A stretch of DNA of 64,000 bases from Microlunatus panaciterrae (GCF_016907535.1 NZ_JAFBCF010000001.1:2728001-2792000); one strand, 5' to 3'; shown: positions 24,096-33,471, numbered from the stretch's first letter. Translations and numbers: made by a program. Notes: generated by a model not told the origin, from the sequence alone.

Positions 24096-26270
24096 GTGTC
24101 TGTCGTGCAGACGCGCCGACGCGAGCTGGCCGTCGTCTCGCCGGGCGAGTCCGAGCCGGGCCGCCGTCTCGACATCCAGGGACTGCGGGGCGTCGCGGTG
24201 ATCGCTGTGCTGCTCTTCCACGCCAAGATCCCCGGGTTCTCCGGCGGCTTCGTCGGCGTCGACGTCTTCTTCGTGATCTCCGGCTACCTGATCAGCGGCA
24301 TCCTGCTGCGTGAGCTGCGATCGACCGGCACCATCAGGCTGAGCAGCTTCTATGCCCGCAGGATCAGGCGCATCCTGCCGGCGGCCGCCACGGTCATCGT
24401 CGCCACCGTCGTCCTGACGGCCCTTCTGCTACCCGTCTCGCGCTGGTCTGACGCGGCCAGCGATGCGGTCGCCAGCTCGCTCTACTGGGTCAACTGGTCG
24501 CTGGCGGACCGGTCGGTGGACTACCTGGCTCAGGATGCGGCGGCCAGTCCGCTGCAGCACTACTGGTCGCTGGCGATCGAGGAGCAGTACTACCTGCTCT
24601 GGCCCGCGCTGCTGCTGGCCGTGACCTGGGCGGTCCGGATCGCTGCCAGGTCGGCCCCGCTCCATCCCCGACGTCGGCTGGCTGCTGTCCAACTGGCGCC
24701 GCTGGCGGCCGCGCTCGGCGTTCTGCTGCTCTCGCTGGCCTGGTCTGTCCACACGACGGCGGCGACCCCCGGGGCGGCCTACTTCCTGACCACCACCCGG
24801 GTCTGGGAGGTGGCGGTCGGTGCGACTCTTGCCCTGCTGCCGGCCCGGGCCCGACGACTGCCGCGGCCGGCCGCGGTGCTGGTCGGCTGGGTGGGTCTCG
24901 CCGCGGTGGTCTTCGCCGTACTGGCCTACTCGAGCTCCCTGGCCTATCCCGGGATGCTGGCGCTGGTCCCGACACTGGGCGCCGCCGCCATGATCCTGGC
25001 AGGGTCGACGGCCGGCCCGGCCGGCCCCGCCGCCCTGCTCAGTCTCCGGCCGCTGACCTGGGCGGGCGACCTGTCCTACTCGTTGTATCTGTGGCACTGG
25101 CCGCTGCTGGTGGTGGCGACGGCCCTGTTCGAGGGCCTGAGTCCGGCCGTCGGGCTGGCTGTGGTGATGCTTGCCGTCGCGCCGGCCTGGCTGAGCTGGA
25201 GGTACGTCGAGCGCCCCGCCCAGGTGAGCCGCAGTCTGGCGAACAGCAAGGTGCGCACCTTCAAGGTCGGCATTCTGGTGACGCTGGTCGCCCTGTTGGC
25301 CGGACTGCTGCTGCATGTGTCGCTCTTTCCGGAGGTGCCCCCACCGCCGTACTCGCCGGCATTGGTCCGCCCCGGTCAGACTGCCGCCGGCGGACCGACG
25401 CGCGAGCTGTGGGGCGCCGAGGTGCTGGCGGTCGACCCAGGCGCCGGTGACCCGACCGACGATGTCACTTTCTTCACCCCCAGCGTCCAGTCGGCCTACC
25501 AGGACAACCCCTCCGTCTACGCCCAGGGCTGCCACCTGGACAAGTTCAAGGATGAGGCGAAGCTCTGCGAGTACCGCTACGGTCGAGGGTCGTTGCGGGT
25601 CGCCATCGCCGGTGACTCGCATGCGGCGCAGTGGGTCCCCGCCCTCAGGCTGGCCGCCCGGGACCGGGGCTGGATCCTGGACTCCTACACGAAGTCGTCC
25701 TGTCCGGTGGTCAACGGTGACGTCCTGGATCAGCAGGGGAGGCCGTATGCCTCGTGCACGCGGTGGAACCGCAATCTCAGGCAAGCGCTCGCGGAGCGGA
25801 AACCCGACCTCCTCCTGGTCAGCAGCTTCGGCTACTCGATGGCGGCTGCCGGATCGGGGCGGGGGACGAGCGCCAATGCGGCTGAGCGCTACGCCAAGGC
25901 GCAGCGGGCGGCCTACCGGGGGATCGCCAGAGCCGGCATCCCGGTCGTCGTCATCCGTGACACACCGCATGTGGGGCTGGACATTCCCGAGTGCGTGGCC
26001 AGGCACCGGGGCGAGCTCACCCGGTGCGCCGTCGACCGCGCGGTCGCGCTGCGGAAGAACGGGACCTCCGGATCGGCCGTGGCAGGTCTGAGCCGGGTCT
26101 GGATGGTGGACCTCACCCCGCAGATCTGCCCGGCCCCGCGCTGCGCACCGATCATCGGCAGAGTGCTGGTGTACCGGGACGCCCACCATCTGACCGCGAC
26201 CTATGCCCGCACGTTGTCCGGCTTTCTGGTCAGTGACCTGGAGCGGATCCCCGGGTTGGGGCTGAGATGA
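24096..26270 (+). CDS. Membrane acyltransferase 3 with C-terminal SGNH domain (OafA-like)
   Basis: About 724 residues from GTG at 24096, 4 bp after AGGAGG; GTG at 24105 is an alternative. RLDIQGLRGVAVIAVLLFHAKIPGFSGGFVGVDVFFVISGYLISG is the acyltransferase-3 signature, with some ten transmembrane helices to about residue 420. The soluble C-terminal domain has the SGNH block I GDSHAAQW and the late DAHHLT catalytic pair. Such two-domain proteins O-acetylate surface polysaccharides or peptidoglycan. The neighbour encodes a Wzz-like protein, which supports a role in polysaccharide. Confidence 0.88.
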   Translation: MSVVQTRRRELAVVSPGESEPGRRLDIQGLRGVAVIAVLLFHAKIPGFSGGFVGVDVFFVISGYLISGILLRELRSTGTIRLSSFYARRIRRILPAAATVIVATVVLTALLLPVSRWSDAASDAVASSLYWVNWSLADRSVDYLAQDAAASPLQHYWSLAIEEQYYLLWPALLLAVTWAVRIAARSAPLHPRRRLAAVQLAPLAAALGVLLLSLAWSVHTTAATPGAAYFLTTTRVWEVAVGATLALLPARARRLPRPAAVLVGWVGLAAVVFAVLAYSSSLAYPGMLALVPTLGAAAMILAGSTAGPAGPAALLSLRPLTWAGDLSYSLYLWHWPLLVVATALFEGLSPAVGLAVVMLAVAPAWLSWRYVERPAQVSRSLANSKVRTFKVGILVTLVALLAGLLLHVSLFPEVPPPPYSPALVRPGQTAAGGPTRELWGAEVLAVDPGAGDPTDDVTFFTPSVQSAYQDNPSVYAQGCHLDKFKDEAKLCEYRYGRGSLRVAIAGDSHAAQWVPALRLAARDRGWILDSYTKSSCPVVNGDVLDQQGRPYASCTRWNRNLRQALAERKPDLLLVSSFGYSMAAAGSGRGTSANAAERYAKAQRAAYRGIARAGIPVVVIRDTPHVGLDIPECVARHRGELTRCAVDRAVALRKNGTSGSAVAGLSRVWMVDLTPQICPAPRCAPIIGRVLVYRDAHHLTATYARTLSGFLVSDLERIPGLGLR

Positions 26271-26929
26271 GTCCAGATCAGGTTGAGCGGCGGCGGAGGA
26301 GCGGTCGGTGGCAGCGGCTTCAGCCGGCGGTGCGGGCGCTGCGTACCGAGTGGCTGACCATGGCCATCATCGTCCTGGCGACGTTGGTGCTGGTGCTGGC
26401 GGTGACGGTGACGACGACCCCGCACTACACCTCCAGGACCCGGCTGTCGGTCGCCGACACCGCCGGGGGCCCGGTCGGTTCCAGCGTCAGCCGGCAGCGG
26501 CTTGCCGCCGAGGCCGAGGCCGCCACCTCGTCCGACGTGCTCGAGGGCGTCCGGCAGGCGCTCGAGCTGGAACTGTCGTCGCAGGCCCTGGTCGACCTGA
26601 TCCAGGTCCGGCAGCGACCCGGCTCCGGCGTGCTGGAGATCACCGTCACCGACGTGAACCCCTTCAGGGCCGCCGACATCGCCAACGCGGTCGGTGAGCA
26701 GCTGGTGAGGCAGACGTCAACGCGAGGGAGTCGGTCGCGCCGGATCGAGACGACAGTGCTGACGCCCGCCCTGGTGCCGATGACACCGACCACCCCGAGA
26801 GTCGGCCTGAATATGGCTCTCGGGACACTCGGTGGTCTCGTCATCGGGGCGGGTTCGCTGCTCCTGCAGCGCAGGTTCCGCGCCGGACGACCCAGCCGAG
26901 GTGGAACGGTGACCTCGGCCGAGCGGTGA
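26267..26929 (+). CDS. Wzz/chain-length-determinant-like membrane protein
   Basis: 220 residues, starting with an ATGA overlap on the acyltransferase gene. One transmembrane helix near residues 31-50 and another near 182-200 enclose an extracytoplasmic domain, the topology of polysaccharide co-polymerases. SRTRLSVADT and ITVTDVNPFRAADIANAVGEQLV are typical Wzz motifs (D/NP..AA.IAN). No Wzy, Wzx or glycosyltransferase lies nearby, so it may act with partners elsewhere. Confidence 0.7.
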   Translation: MSPDQVERRRRSGRWQRLQPAVRALRTEWLTMAIIVLATLVLVLAVTVTTTPHYTSRTRLSVADTAGGPVGSSVSRQRLAAEAEAATSSDVLEGVRQALELELSSQALVDLIQVRQRPGSGVLEITVTDVNPFRAADIANAVGEQLVRQTSTRGSRSRRIETTVLTPALVPMTPTTPRVGLNMALGTLGGLVIGAGSLLLQRRFRAGRPSRGGTVTSAER

Positions 26930-26936
26930 GGGTGAG

Positions 26937-27710
26937 TCAGCCCGTCTGGTGCAGCTTCGGCACGTCGGCCAACAGCTTCTGCGTGTACTCGTGCTGCGGG
27001 TTGTAGATGACGTCCTCGGTGCTGCCCTGCTCGACCATCAAGCCGTTCTCCATCACGAGCACCCGGTCGGCGACGTAGTTCGCCTGGCCGATGTCGTGGG
27101 TGATGAAGAGCACGGTCATGCCGAGCTCGTCGCGCAGGTCCTTCAGCACGTTCAGCACGTTCACCCGCAGCGAGGCGTCCAGCATCGACGTCGCCTCGTC
27201 GGCGACCAGCAGCTTGGGCTGCATCATCAACGCTCGGGCGATCATGATCCGTTGCCGCTGCCCGCCGGAGAGCTGGTGCGGGAACCGGTCGAGGACGTCC
27301 TTGCCGGTGAGCCCGACGTGGCCCAGTGCCTCCTCCAGCCGCTCCTTGCCCTTCTCCCCGGTGCCGAGCAGCCGCAGCGAGCGGTAAAGCAGACGGCGTA
27401 CGGTGAAGAACTGGTTGAAGGCGCTGAACGGGTCCTGAAAGACCGCCTGCACGTCCTGCCAGTATTGCGCCGTCTGGCGGCCCCGCGCATGGGTGACGTC
27501 CTCCCCCTGGAAGGTGAGCTTTCCGGACGTGATCGGCAGCAGCCGCAGCACCATCCGAGCCAGCGTCGACTTGCCCGACCCGCTCTCACCGACGACCGTG
27601 ACCAACTCCCGCTCCTCCAGGGAGAAGGAGACGTCCTTGACCGCCTCAACCACATTCTTGCCGTGGCCGAAGGTCTTGGTGAGGTGTTCGGCCTTCAGGA
27701 TCTCGGTCAT
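26937..27710 (-). CDS. ABC importer ATPase, OppF/DppF-like
   Basis: 257 residues. Walker A GESGSGKST (about 40-48), signature LSGGQRQR, Walker B KLLVADEATS and the switch histidine in FITHD are intact. The C-terminal zone lacks the long oligopeptide-binding extension. It is the last gene of the importer operon, overlapping the preceding ATPase by four bases (ATGA). The nucleotide-binding subunit pairs with the ATPase next to it. Confidence 0.9.
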   Translation of the reverse strand: MTEILKAEHLTKTFGHGKNVVEAVKDVSFSLEERELVTVVGESGSGKSTLARMVLRLLPITSGKLTFQGEDVTHARGRQTAQYWQDVQAVFQDPFSAFNQFFTVRRLLYRSLRLLGTGEKGKERLEEALGHVGLTGKDVLDRFPHQLSGGQRQRIMIARALMMQPKLLVADEATSMLDASLRVNVLNVLKDLRDELGMTVLFITHDIGQANYVADRVLVMENGLMVEQGSTEDVIYNPQHEYTQKLLADVPKLHQTG

Positions 27711-28822
27711 GCAGACACCTCTTCGTCTCGGGTGGGTTCATCGACGTCGGGGTCGACCAGCTCGCCCTGCTGGGTCACCACCAGCAGTGGGTCGGAGGCG
27801 GCCAGATCGGCGGTAGTGACCGCCGTCAACGGCACCGACTCTCCCGGGTGCTTGGCTGTCCAGAAGCAGGACGAGAAGCGCAGGTCGTCACCGACATGCG
27901 GCGGCTCCTGGGTGAAGCACTCATCCATCGCCAGACCGCACCTCGGATGGAAACGGCAACCTGCAGGCGGGTGCTCCAGGTTCGGCGGATGGCCCTTGAT
28001 GCCCTGCACCCGGCGGTTGCGGAAGCCCGGTTCGGGCGACAGCACGGAGTTGAGCAGCGCAGCCGAGTACGGGTGCTTGGGCGCCTCGGTGAGCTCCTCC
28101 GCATCACCGACCTCGACGATCTTGCCGGCATACATCACCGCGATCCGGTTGGAGATCGTACGCAGCACCGGTAGGTCGTGGGTGACGAAGACGACCCCGG
28201 CCATGATCTTCTGGTCCAGCATCTGCAGCAGCATGTCGATCAGCGCCTTCTGCGACGAGACGTCCAGCGCCGACGTAGGCTCGTCCGCGATCAGCAGTCG
28301 CGGGTTCAACAGCGTGGAGATGACCGTCACCACCCGCTGCTTCATGCCTCCGGACAGTTGGTGCGGATAGGCATCCAGCACCCGGACCGGGAGGTCGAGG
28401 CTGGCGATCCGGTCCCGGGCCCGGTCCATCGCCTCGGACCGCTTGATGCCGCGGTCGTGGGCCCGCATGACATCGAAGACCAGGTCGCGGACCCGCATCG
28501 TCGGGCTGATCGAGTTCATCGCACCCTGGGGCAGCATTGAGACGACCGCGCCACGCCAGGTGCGGGGAATCTTGTTCTTGCCGCCGAGCTCCTGGGCCTT
28601 GCCCTCGATCTCCAGGGTGCCGCCCTCCACGAACAGCGGGGGGCGGGCGGTGAGCGACAGGATGGCTCCGAGGGTGGACTTGCCGCAGCCGGACTCTCCG
28701 GCGATGCCGAGCACCTCGCCCTCGTCGATGTAGACCGACACGTCGTCAACGGCGGTCACCTCGCGACCGTCCGGGGTGCGGTACGACGCGCGCAGGTTCT
28801 CCGCGTTCAGCAGTCTGGTCAT
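27707..28822 (-). CDS. ABC importer ATPase, OppD/DppD-like
   Basis: 371 residues. Walker A GESGCGKST, signature LSGGMKQR, Walker B LLIADEPTSALD and H-loop FVTHD are present. The C-terminal extension with GHPPNLEHPPAGCRFHPRCGLAMDEC carries the cysteine cluster of the oligo_HPY domain, which in relatives binds an iron-sulfur cluster. It overlaps both neighbours by 4 bp. Belongs to the family-5 importer operon. Confidence 0.9.
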   Translation of the reverse strand: MTRLLNAENLRASYRTPDGREVTAVDDVSVYIDEGEVLGIAGESGCGKSTLGAILSLTARPPLFVEGGTLEIEGKAQELGGKNKIPRTWRGAVVSMLPQGAMNSISPTMRVRDLVFDVMRAHDRGIKRSEAMDRARDRIASLDLPVRVLDAYPHQLSGGMKQRVVTVISTLLNPRLLIADEPTSALDVSSQKALIDMLLQMLDQKIMAGVVFVTHDLPVLRTISNRIAVMYAGKIVEVGDAEELTEAPKHPYSAALLNSVLSPEPGFRNRRVQGIKGHPPNLEHPPAGCRFHPRCGLAMDECFTQEPPHVGDDLRFSSCFWTAKHPGESVPLTAVTTADLAASDPLLVVTQQGELVDPDVDEPTRDEEVSA

Positions 28823-29799
28823 CCGTTGCCTCCTCGGGTGTGGGTGCCTGAGGAGGTCTCGACTCCCCGGCCCACTTCGACGTCACTGTCCTCGCCACTC
28901 TCGATCGGGATGGGGACCGGCGCTCCGACGGCCGGTTCGGTGACCCCGACCACCTTCTTGCGCCGGGCCGCCCGACCACGGCGCAGCCGCGGGTTGAAGA
29001 CCTCGTCCAGGCTCGACTGCAGCAGCAGCAGCGAGAACGCGATCAGGGTGAGCATCAGGGTCGGTGGCATGAAGGCCCACCAGGCCCCGGTGCGGATGGA
29101 ACCCCAGGCAAGGGCCCAGTAGAGCATCACGCCGAGGGACACCGAACCGGACGGGCCCAGGCCCAGCATGCTCAGGGCGGCCTCGGTCAAGATGGCGCCG
29201 GCCACCTGGAGGACGAAGGCCATCACCACATAGCTGAGCAGGTAGGGCAGCACGTCCCAGGCGAGGATGCTGCCCCAACGGGCGCCGGACAACCTGGCCA
29301 CATCGATGTGCTCGCGCGTTCGGACGCTGGTGGCCTGGGCACGCACCGCGCGCGCAGTCCAGGGCCAGCCGGTGACGCCGATCACCAGCGCCAGGGTGAA
29401 CGACCCGCGGCTGGGGAGCGCGATCGAGAGCAGGATGACCACCACGATCGACGGGATCGCCAGCGCGACGTTGGTCATACCCATCAGGGCGTCGTCGAGC
29501 CAGCCGCCCTGGAAGCCAGCCACCAGGCCAATGACCAGGCCGATCGTGGTGGCGATGGTGCCGGCCAGCAGACCCACGATGAGGGAGGTCCGGGTGCCGT
29601 ACACCAGGTTGGCCAGCACGCTCTGGCCCTCGTTGTCGGTGCCCAGCCATTGCTGAGCACTCGGCGCGTCATAGAGACCACCGACGACGGCGTTGGGGTC
29701 GGTGTGCACCACCAGCGGGCCGACCAGGCCCAGCAGCAGGGTGAACAGGACGAGCCCCAGCGCTACCCAGAAGCGGGGGGTGAAATTGACGGCTTTCAT
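28819..29799 (-). CDS. ABC importer permease, OppC/DppC-like
   Basis: 326 residues from ATG at 29799; a much longer open frame upstream is the shadow of the other permease. Six transmembrane helices; LGTDNEGQSVLANLVYGTRTSL and the EAA loop EHIDVARLSGARWGSILAWDVLPYL are typical of DppC. About 45 charged residues are added at the C-terminus. Overlaps its neighbours by four and one base respectively. Confidence 0.9.
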   Translation of the reverse strand: MKAVNFTPRFWVALGLVLFTLLLGLVGPLVVHTDPNAVVGGLYDAPSAQQWLGTDNEGQSVLANLVYGTRTSLIVGLLAGTIATTIGLVIGLVAGFQGGWLDDALMGMTNVALAIPSIVVVILLSIALPSRGSFTLALVIGVTGWPWTARAVRAQATSVRTREHIDVARLSGARWGSILAWDVLPYLLSYVVMAFVLQVAGAILTEAALSMLGLGPSGSVSLGVMLYWALAWGSIRTGAWWAFMPPTLMLTLIAFSLLLLQSSLDEVFNPRLRRGRAARRKKVVGVTEPAVGAPVPIPIESGEDSDVEVGRGVETSSGTHTRGGNG

Positions 29800-30809
29800 C
29801 AGCGGTCTCCGATGCTTGCGGCGCGGATGCGTGGGTCGATCAGGCCGTAGGCGATCTCGACGGCGAAGTTCGCGGCGAGAACGGCCAGGGTGATGATCAA
29901 GGTGACTGCCTGGATGACCGGGTAGTCGTTCTGGCTGATGGCGTTGAAGAGCAGCGTGCCGATACCGGGGTAGGAGAAGACCAGCTCGGTGATCAGTGCG
30001 CCGCCGACGAGGCCACCGATGGACAGCGCCAGCCCGGTGATCTGGGGAAGCATGGCGTTGCGGAAGATGTAGCGGACGATCCGGTTGTCGCTCAGACCGA
30101 GCCCGCGGCCGTAGTTCACGTAGTCCGAACCCAGCTCGTAGATGGCCATCGAGCGCATGCCGACGGCCTGACCGCCGATGAAGATCAGCACCAGGGACCA
30201 GAACGGTAGCCAGAAGTAGGAGATCGCATCGCCGAAGAAGGCCATCGAGAGCTCCGGACTGAGCCCGAAGGAGTAGGCGCCGCCGACGGGCAGCACACCG
30301 AGGATGACCCCGAACCCGAACAGCAGCAGGATGGCCAGGCAGTAGTAGGGCATCGAGGAGAGGAACAGGCTGCTCACGAAGGCGCCGCGGTCGAACCAGC
30401 CACCCTTGAAGGCGGCGATGGCGCCGATCGTGTTGCCGACCACCCAGCCGATCAGGATGGCGGGCAGCTGGATCGCGATGCTCCAGGGCAGTGCGTTGGC
30501 CACCAGTCCGTTCACCGAGGCCGGATACTGACCGAACGAGGTGCCCAGGTTGCCCTGGAAGAGCTGGCCCATGTAGATGAAGAACTGCTGCCACAGCGGC
30601 TTGTCAAGGCCGAACTCGCGCATGTAGTTCTCGTAGATCGCCTTCATCTGCTCACCGCTGCTGCCGCCGCCGCGGGAGAGCTGGCTGACCAGGCTGTCCA
30701 CCGGGTTGCCGGGGATGAGTCTCGGCAGGAAGAAGTTGAGCATCAGGGCGACAAACAGGGCACCGATGTACCACAGCGCCTTCCGTCCCAGATACCGCGT
30801 GAAGTTCAT
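29799..30809 (-). CDS. ABC importer permease, OppB/DppB-like
   Basis: 336 residues, six transmembrane helices. FLPRLIPGNPVDSLV near the N-terminus and the EAA loop SDYVNYGRGLGLSDNRIVRYIFRNAMLPQI are diagnostic. Its stop overlaps the start of the DppC-like gene (TGATG). 159 bp separate it from the binding-protein gene upstream, and a hairpin lies in that gap. Confidence 0.9.
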   Translation of the reverse strand: MNFTRYLGRKALWYIGALFVALMLNFFLPRLIPGNPVDSLVSQLSRGGGSSGEQMKAIYENYMREFGLDKPLWQQFFIYMGQLFQGNLGTSFGQYPASVNGLVANALPWSIAIQLPAILIGWVVGNTIGAIAAFKGGWFDRGAFVSSLFLSSMPYYCLAILLLFGFGVILGVLPVGGAYSFGLSPELSMAFFGDAISYFWLPFWSLVLIFIGGQAVGMRSMAIYELGSDYVNYGRGLGLSDNRIVRYIFRNAMLPQITGLALSIGGLVGGALITELVFSYPGIGTLLFNAISQNDYPVIQAVTLIITLAVLAANFAVEIAYGLIDPRIRAASIGDR

Positions 30810-30898
30810 TGCAGACCCCAGTCCGTGTCGTTAGTCAAGGTGTATCAGGTCGTGATCGGGTTGTCTTGCAGAACGTGACGATCCGCTTGCGACGGCCG

Positions 30899-30931
30899 GG
30901 GAGCGACAAGCCGCGATGGCTTGTCGCTCCC
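30899..30931 (-). other. 14-bp hairpin between binding-protein and permease genes
   Basis: GGGAGCGACAAGCC and GGCTTGTCGCTCCC form a perfect 14-bp stem with a 5-base loop. There is no T-run on the minus strand. Such intercistronic hairpins commonly protect the binding-protein mRNA or lower read-through so the binding protein is made in excess; this is inference from position. The hairpin is not part of the sequence shared with copy A. Confidence 0.65.
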
Positions 30932-30959
30932 TAGTCGCCGTCAACAGGACCATCGGCGA

Positions 30960-32738
30960 ACCTCGGTCTTAGGTGCCGACCTTCTTGATCTTGAAGAGCC
31001 AGGTGATGCCGGCTCCTTGCCACATGGGTGGGGCGTAGGGGTTGGCTTCGGTGGGGAAGCCGGTCCAGTTGGATTCGTTGAACTCGTAGAACTCGAGTGG
31101 GCGGTACATGAGGGGGACGACGGGGATGGTTTGGCGGTAGATGGCGTCGAGCTTTTGGTAGATGGTTTTGCGTTCGTCGTCGGTGGTGGCTGCGCCGGCG
31201 TCGTCGAGGAGCTTGGGGACGTCGGGGTGCTTGAAGCGGGTGAAGTTGTAGAAGGTGGTTTTGCCGACGGGGGCGGCGCCGCGGTCGTCGAGGAGGTCGC
31301 GGAAGCGGCTCCAGGGGCTGGCGGGGCTGACGCCGGAGGCGCTCCAGCAGGCGAGTTGGAAGTCGCCGTTCTGCATTTTGGAGGTGACGTTGGGTGCTTG
31401 GGGGAACTCGGTTTTGACGTCGATGCCGACGGCTTGGCAGGACTTGGCGACGATTTCGCAGGCGGTGTTCCAGTCGGTCCAGCCGGTGGGGGTGATCAGG
31501 GTCCAGGGGCCGAGTCGGGTGCCGTCGGGGAGTTTGTAGATGCCGTCGGAGCCCTTCTTGGCCTTGAGCTCCTTCTCCAGGATCTCGACGGCCTTGTTCT
31601 TGTCGAACGTCCAGCCCTTGTCCTTCACGCCGGCCTCGTCATAGAACTTGGACTCGTACCCGGTGGGCAGGATGAGGCTGGCGTTGGCCGGTTCGGAGTA
31701 GTCCGACATGGCGGTGCTGGCGATGTTGGGGGTGTCGATGGCGTAGGCGATGGCCTGGCGGACCTTGGGGTTGTCGAGGCCCTTGACGGTCTGGTTGATC
31801 TGCAGCAGTGGGATGTTGCCCGGCAGGTAGTAGGGCTTCTCCTTCAGCCAGGTGCCAACCGGCTTCTTCTTGTCCTCCCACATCTTCCAGATCTGAGCGG
31901 TGAACTGCTGGCTTGCGTCGATCTCGCCGCTCTCCAGCTTGAGGTCGCCGTCGCTGTTGCTCTTGAAGATGGGGTGGACGACCGACTTCATGGCGGGAGT
32001 GCCGAACACACTCTTGCCCCAGTAGTTGTCGTCGCGCTTGAGCACCACCTGGGTCTGGTCGTACTTGTCGAGCAGGAACGGTCCGGAGCCGACGGGTTTG
32101 GTGTTGGCCTGCTTGGCGAGGGTCTTGGCGGTGGCGAACTCTTCCCAGATGTGTTTGGGGATGATGTAGGTGCCGGCGATGGCGTTCTTGACCGGGAGCG
32201 GGTTGAACGGTTTGGTCTTGACCTTGAACTCGACGGTGCGGGGGTCGGTGGCGCTGACCGTCTCCAGGTATTCCCACACGTTGGAGTAGGACAGGGAGGC
32301 GTCCTTGGCGATCTCGAAGGTGAAGACGACGTCGTCGGCGGTGAGGTCCTTGCCGTCGGACCATTTGGTGCCTTCTTGGAGGGCGACGGTGAAGGACTTG
32401 CCGCCGTCGTTCTCCTTCAGCTCCGTGCCGAGGCCGGGCTGGAGTGAGCCGTCGACCATGTTGAAGCGGACCAGCGTCTCATAGATCAGCTGGCTCTGGC
32501 CTCCGCCGGCGGGCCAGGCCGGTGAGGGGCCGACCGGGTTGAAGTTGGTCGGCGGGCCCCACTGGAACCCGGCGACGAACAGCGTCTCCCCGGCAGCACC
32601 GGCTCGTCCCTGGGCCTGTCCGCCCTTGTTGTCGTTGCCGGTCTTGGCGGTGCCGCAGCCGGCCGCGCCGAGGCCGATCGCCGCGCCACCGAGCGCGAGG
32701 CCGCTGATGCTCAGAAACCTCCGACGGCTGGTTTCCCA
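30960..32738. repeat. Repeat copy B: duplicated binding-protein tract
   Basis: Counterpart of 19161-20939 in the same orientation. The first 627 bp are identical by eye to copy A and later stretches are nearly so. The match starts 9 bp downstream of the binding-protein stop and ends at the Tat signal codons, and the flanking sequences on both sides differ. Confidence 0.9.
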
Positions 32739-32807
32739 GCTGCTGCCCCAGGTACGTGCCGCTGAGTCTTCGGGTGAAGCGAGATCGTGGTCCGACATGT
32801 CATTCAT
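30969..32807 (-). CDS. ABC transporter substrate-binding protein, family 5 (copy B)
   Basis: 612 residues from ATG at 32807, which follows AAGGAGGAACAG; an in-frame extension to 32882 lies before this site and is unlikely. Twin-arginine motif TSRRRFLSISG (R28-R30), lipobox Cys51. First gene of the importer operon (binding protein, DppB, DppC, DppD, DppF), so this copy is the dedicated partner. From the linker after the lipobox to the C-terminus it differs from copy A at the linker, residues about 250-320 and residues about 380-405, and is otherwise practically the same. Substrate unknown; peptides or oligosaccharides are both known for this family. Confidence 0.92.
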   Translation of the reverse strand: MNDMSDHDLASPEDSAARTWGSSWETSRRRFLSISGLALGGAAIGLGAAGCGTAKTGNDNKGGQAQGRAGAAGETLFVAGFQWGPPTNFNPVGPSPAWPAGGGQSQLIYETLVRFNMVDGSLQPGLGTELKENDGGKSFTVALQEGTKWSDGKDLTADDVVFTFEIAKDASLSYSNVWEYLETVSATDPRTVEFKVKTKPFNPLPVKNAIAGTYIIPKHIWEEFATAKTLAKQANTKPVGSGPFLLDKYDQTQVVLKRDDNYWGKSVFGTPAMKSVVHPIFKSNSDGDLKLESGEIDASQQFTAQIWKMWEDKKKPVGTWLKEKPYYLPGNIPLLQINQTVKGLDNPKVRQAIAYAIDTPNIASTAMSDYSEPANASLILPTGYESKFYDEAGVKDKGWTFDKNKAVEILEKELKAKKGSDGIYKLPDGTRLGPWTLITPTGWTDWNTACEIVAKSCQAVGIDVKTEFPQAPNVTSKMQNGDFQLACWSASGVSPASPWSRFRDLLDDRGAAPVGKTTFYNFTRFKHPDVPKLLDDAGAATTDDERKTIYQKLDAIYRQTIPVVPLMYRPLEFYEFNESNWTGFPTEANPYAPPMWQGAGITWLFKIKKVGT

Positions 32808-33186
32808 CTGTTCCTCCTTGAACGGTTGATGCCTTGCGATGCGTGGCCCGGCCGCCGAGGCGGCGCGGGGCACTTCCTGCACAGTGAAGCGGTGTCAGGT
32901 TGGTGAGATCCCCCGGATGTTGGGACAGTCCAACTGCTGCTGGGAAGCCGCGGATGCCGGTTGCACGAGCCGCTGGACTGTGTCACGTGAGCAGACATGT
33001 AGTGGTCAACCAGGAGGTTCGCCAGGAAACATGTCATCGGCCACACCGTTGCGGGACGAGGCAGCAGGCCGCGGACGGGAAGCGCACAGACGACAGGAAA
33101 TCGGCTCGGTGAGCCACCCTTTCGCCCGATCCTGCTTCACTGCATCGACCCCGCTCTCGGTGATTGGTTGTAGTCAACCCATCACT

Positions 33187-33204
33187 GAACCGGTTCGGTG
33201 TCAA
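33187..33204 (-). promoter_or_regulatory. TTGACA -35 with GAACCGGTTC palindrome (candidate operator)
   Basis: On the minus strand a consensus TTGACA (33204-33199) is followed two bases later by the palindrome GAACCGGTTC (33196-33187), which would lie in the promoter spacer. The CG-centred palindrome resembles operators of LacI-family regulators. No good -10 box is visible at 16-18 bp. No LacI gene lies in the window. Confidence 0.35.
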
Positions 33205-33340
33205 TGCTTGCGAGTCTATTGAGAGACGATTGTCACCAATTCGTGAGAGCGCGACCACGCCGTGAGCGCTAACGACAGGCAGAGGGCTCCCTCCGACCTG
33301 GCTGTGGCCCCCGACGCCCTACTGCGGCACGCTCCCGAGA

Positions 33341-33471
33341 TGACAAACGACCCGCAGGGACGCCGACGTCGTACTGGCTCAGAGCGTCCCCCGACAAAGC
33401 CTCTGGCACCAGGATGTCGGTGTAAGGAGGTGACCAGGTCACCGTTTACACCCCTGCGGGTCGTGATGTCA
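33341..33471. repeat. Nested inverted repeats upstream of DNA ligase gene
   Basis: Outer arms: ACGACCCGCAGGG (33347-33359) and CCCTGCGGGTCGT (33452-33464), 13 bp perfect, with TGACA/TGTCA beyond them. Middle arms GTGTAA (33420-33425) and TTACAC (33446-33451). Core palindrome GGTGACCAGGTCACC (33429-33443). The layout suggests a small non-autonomous element or a structured regulatory region. Confidence 0.6.
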
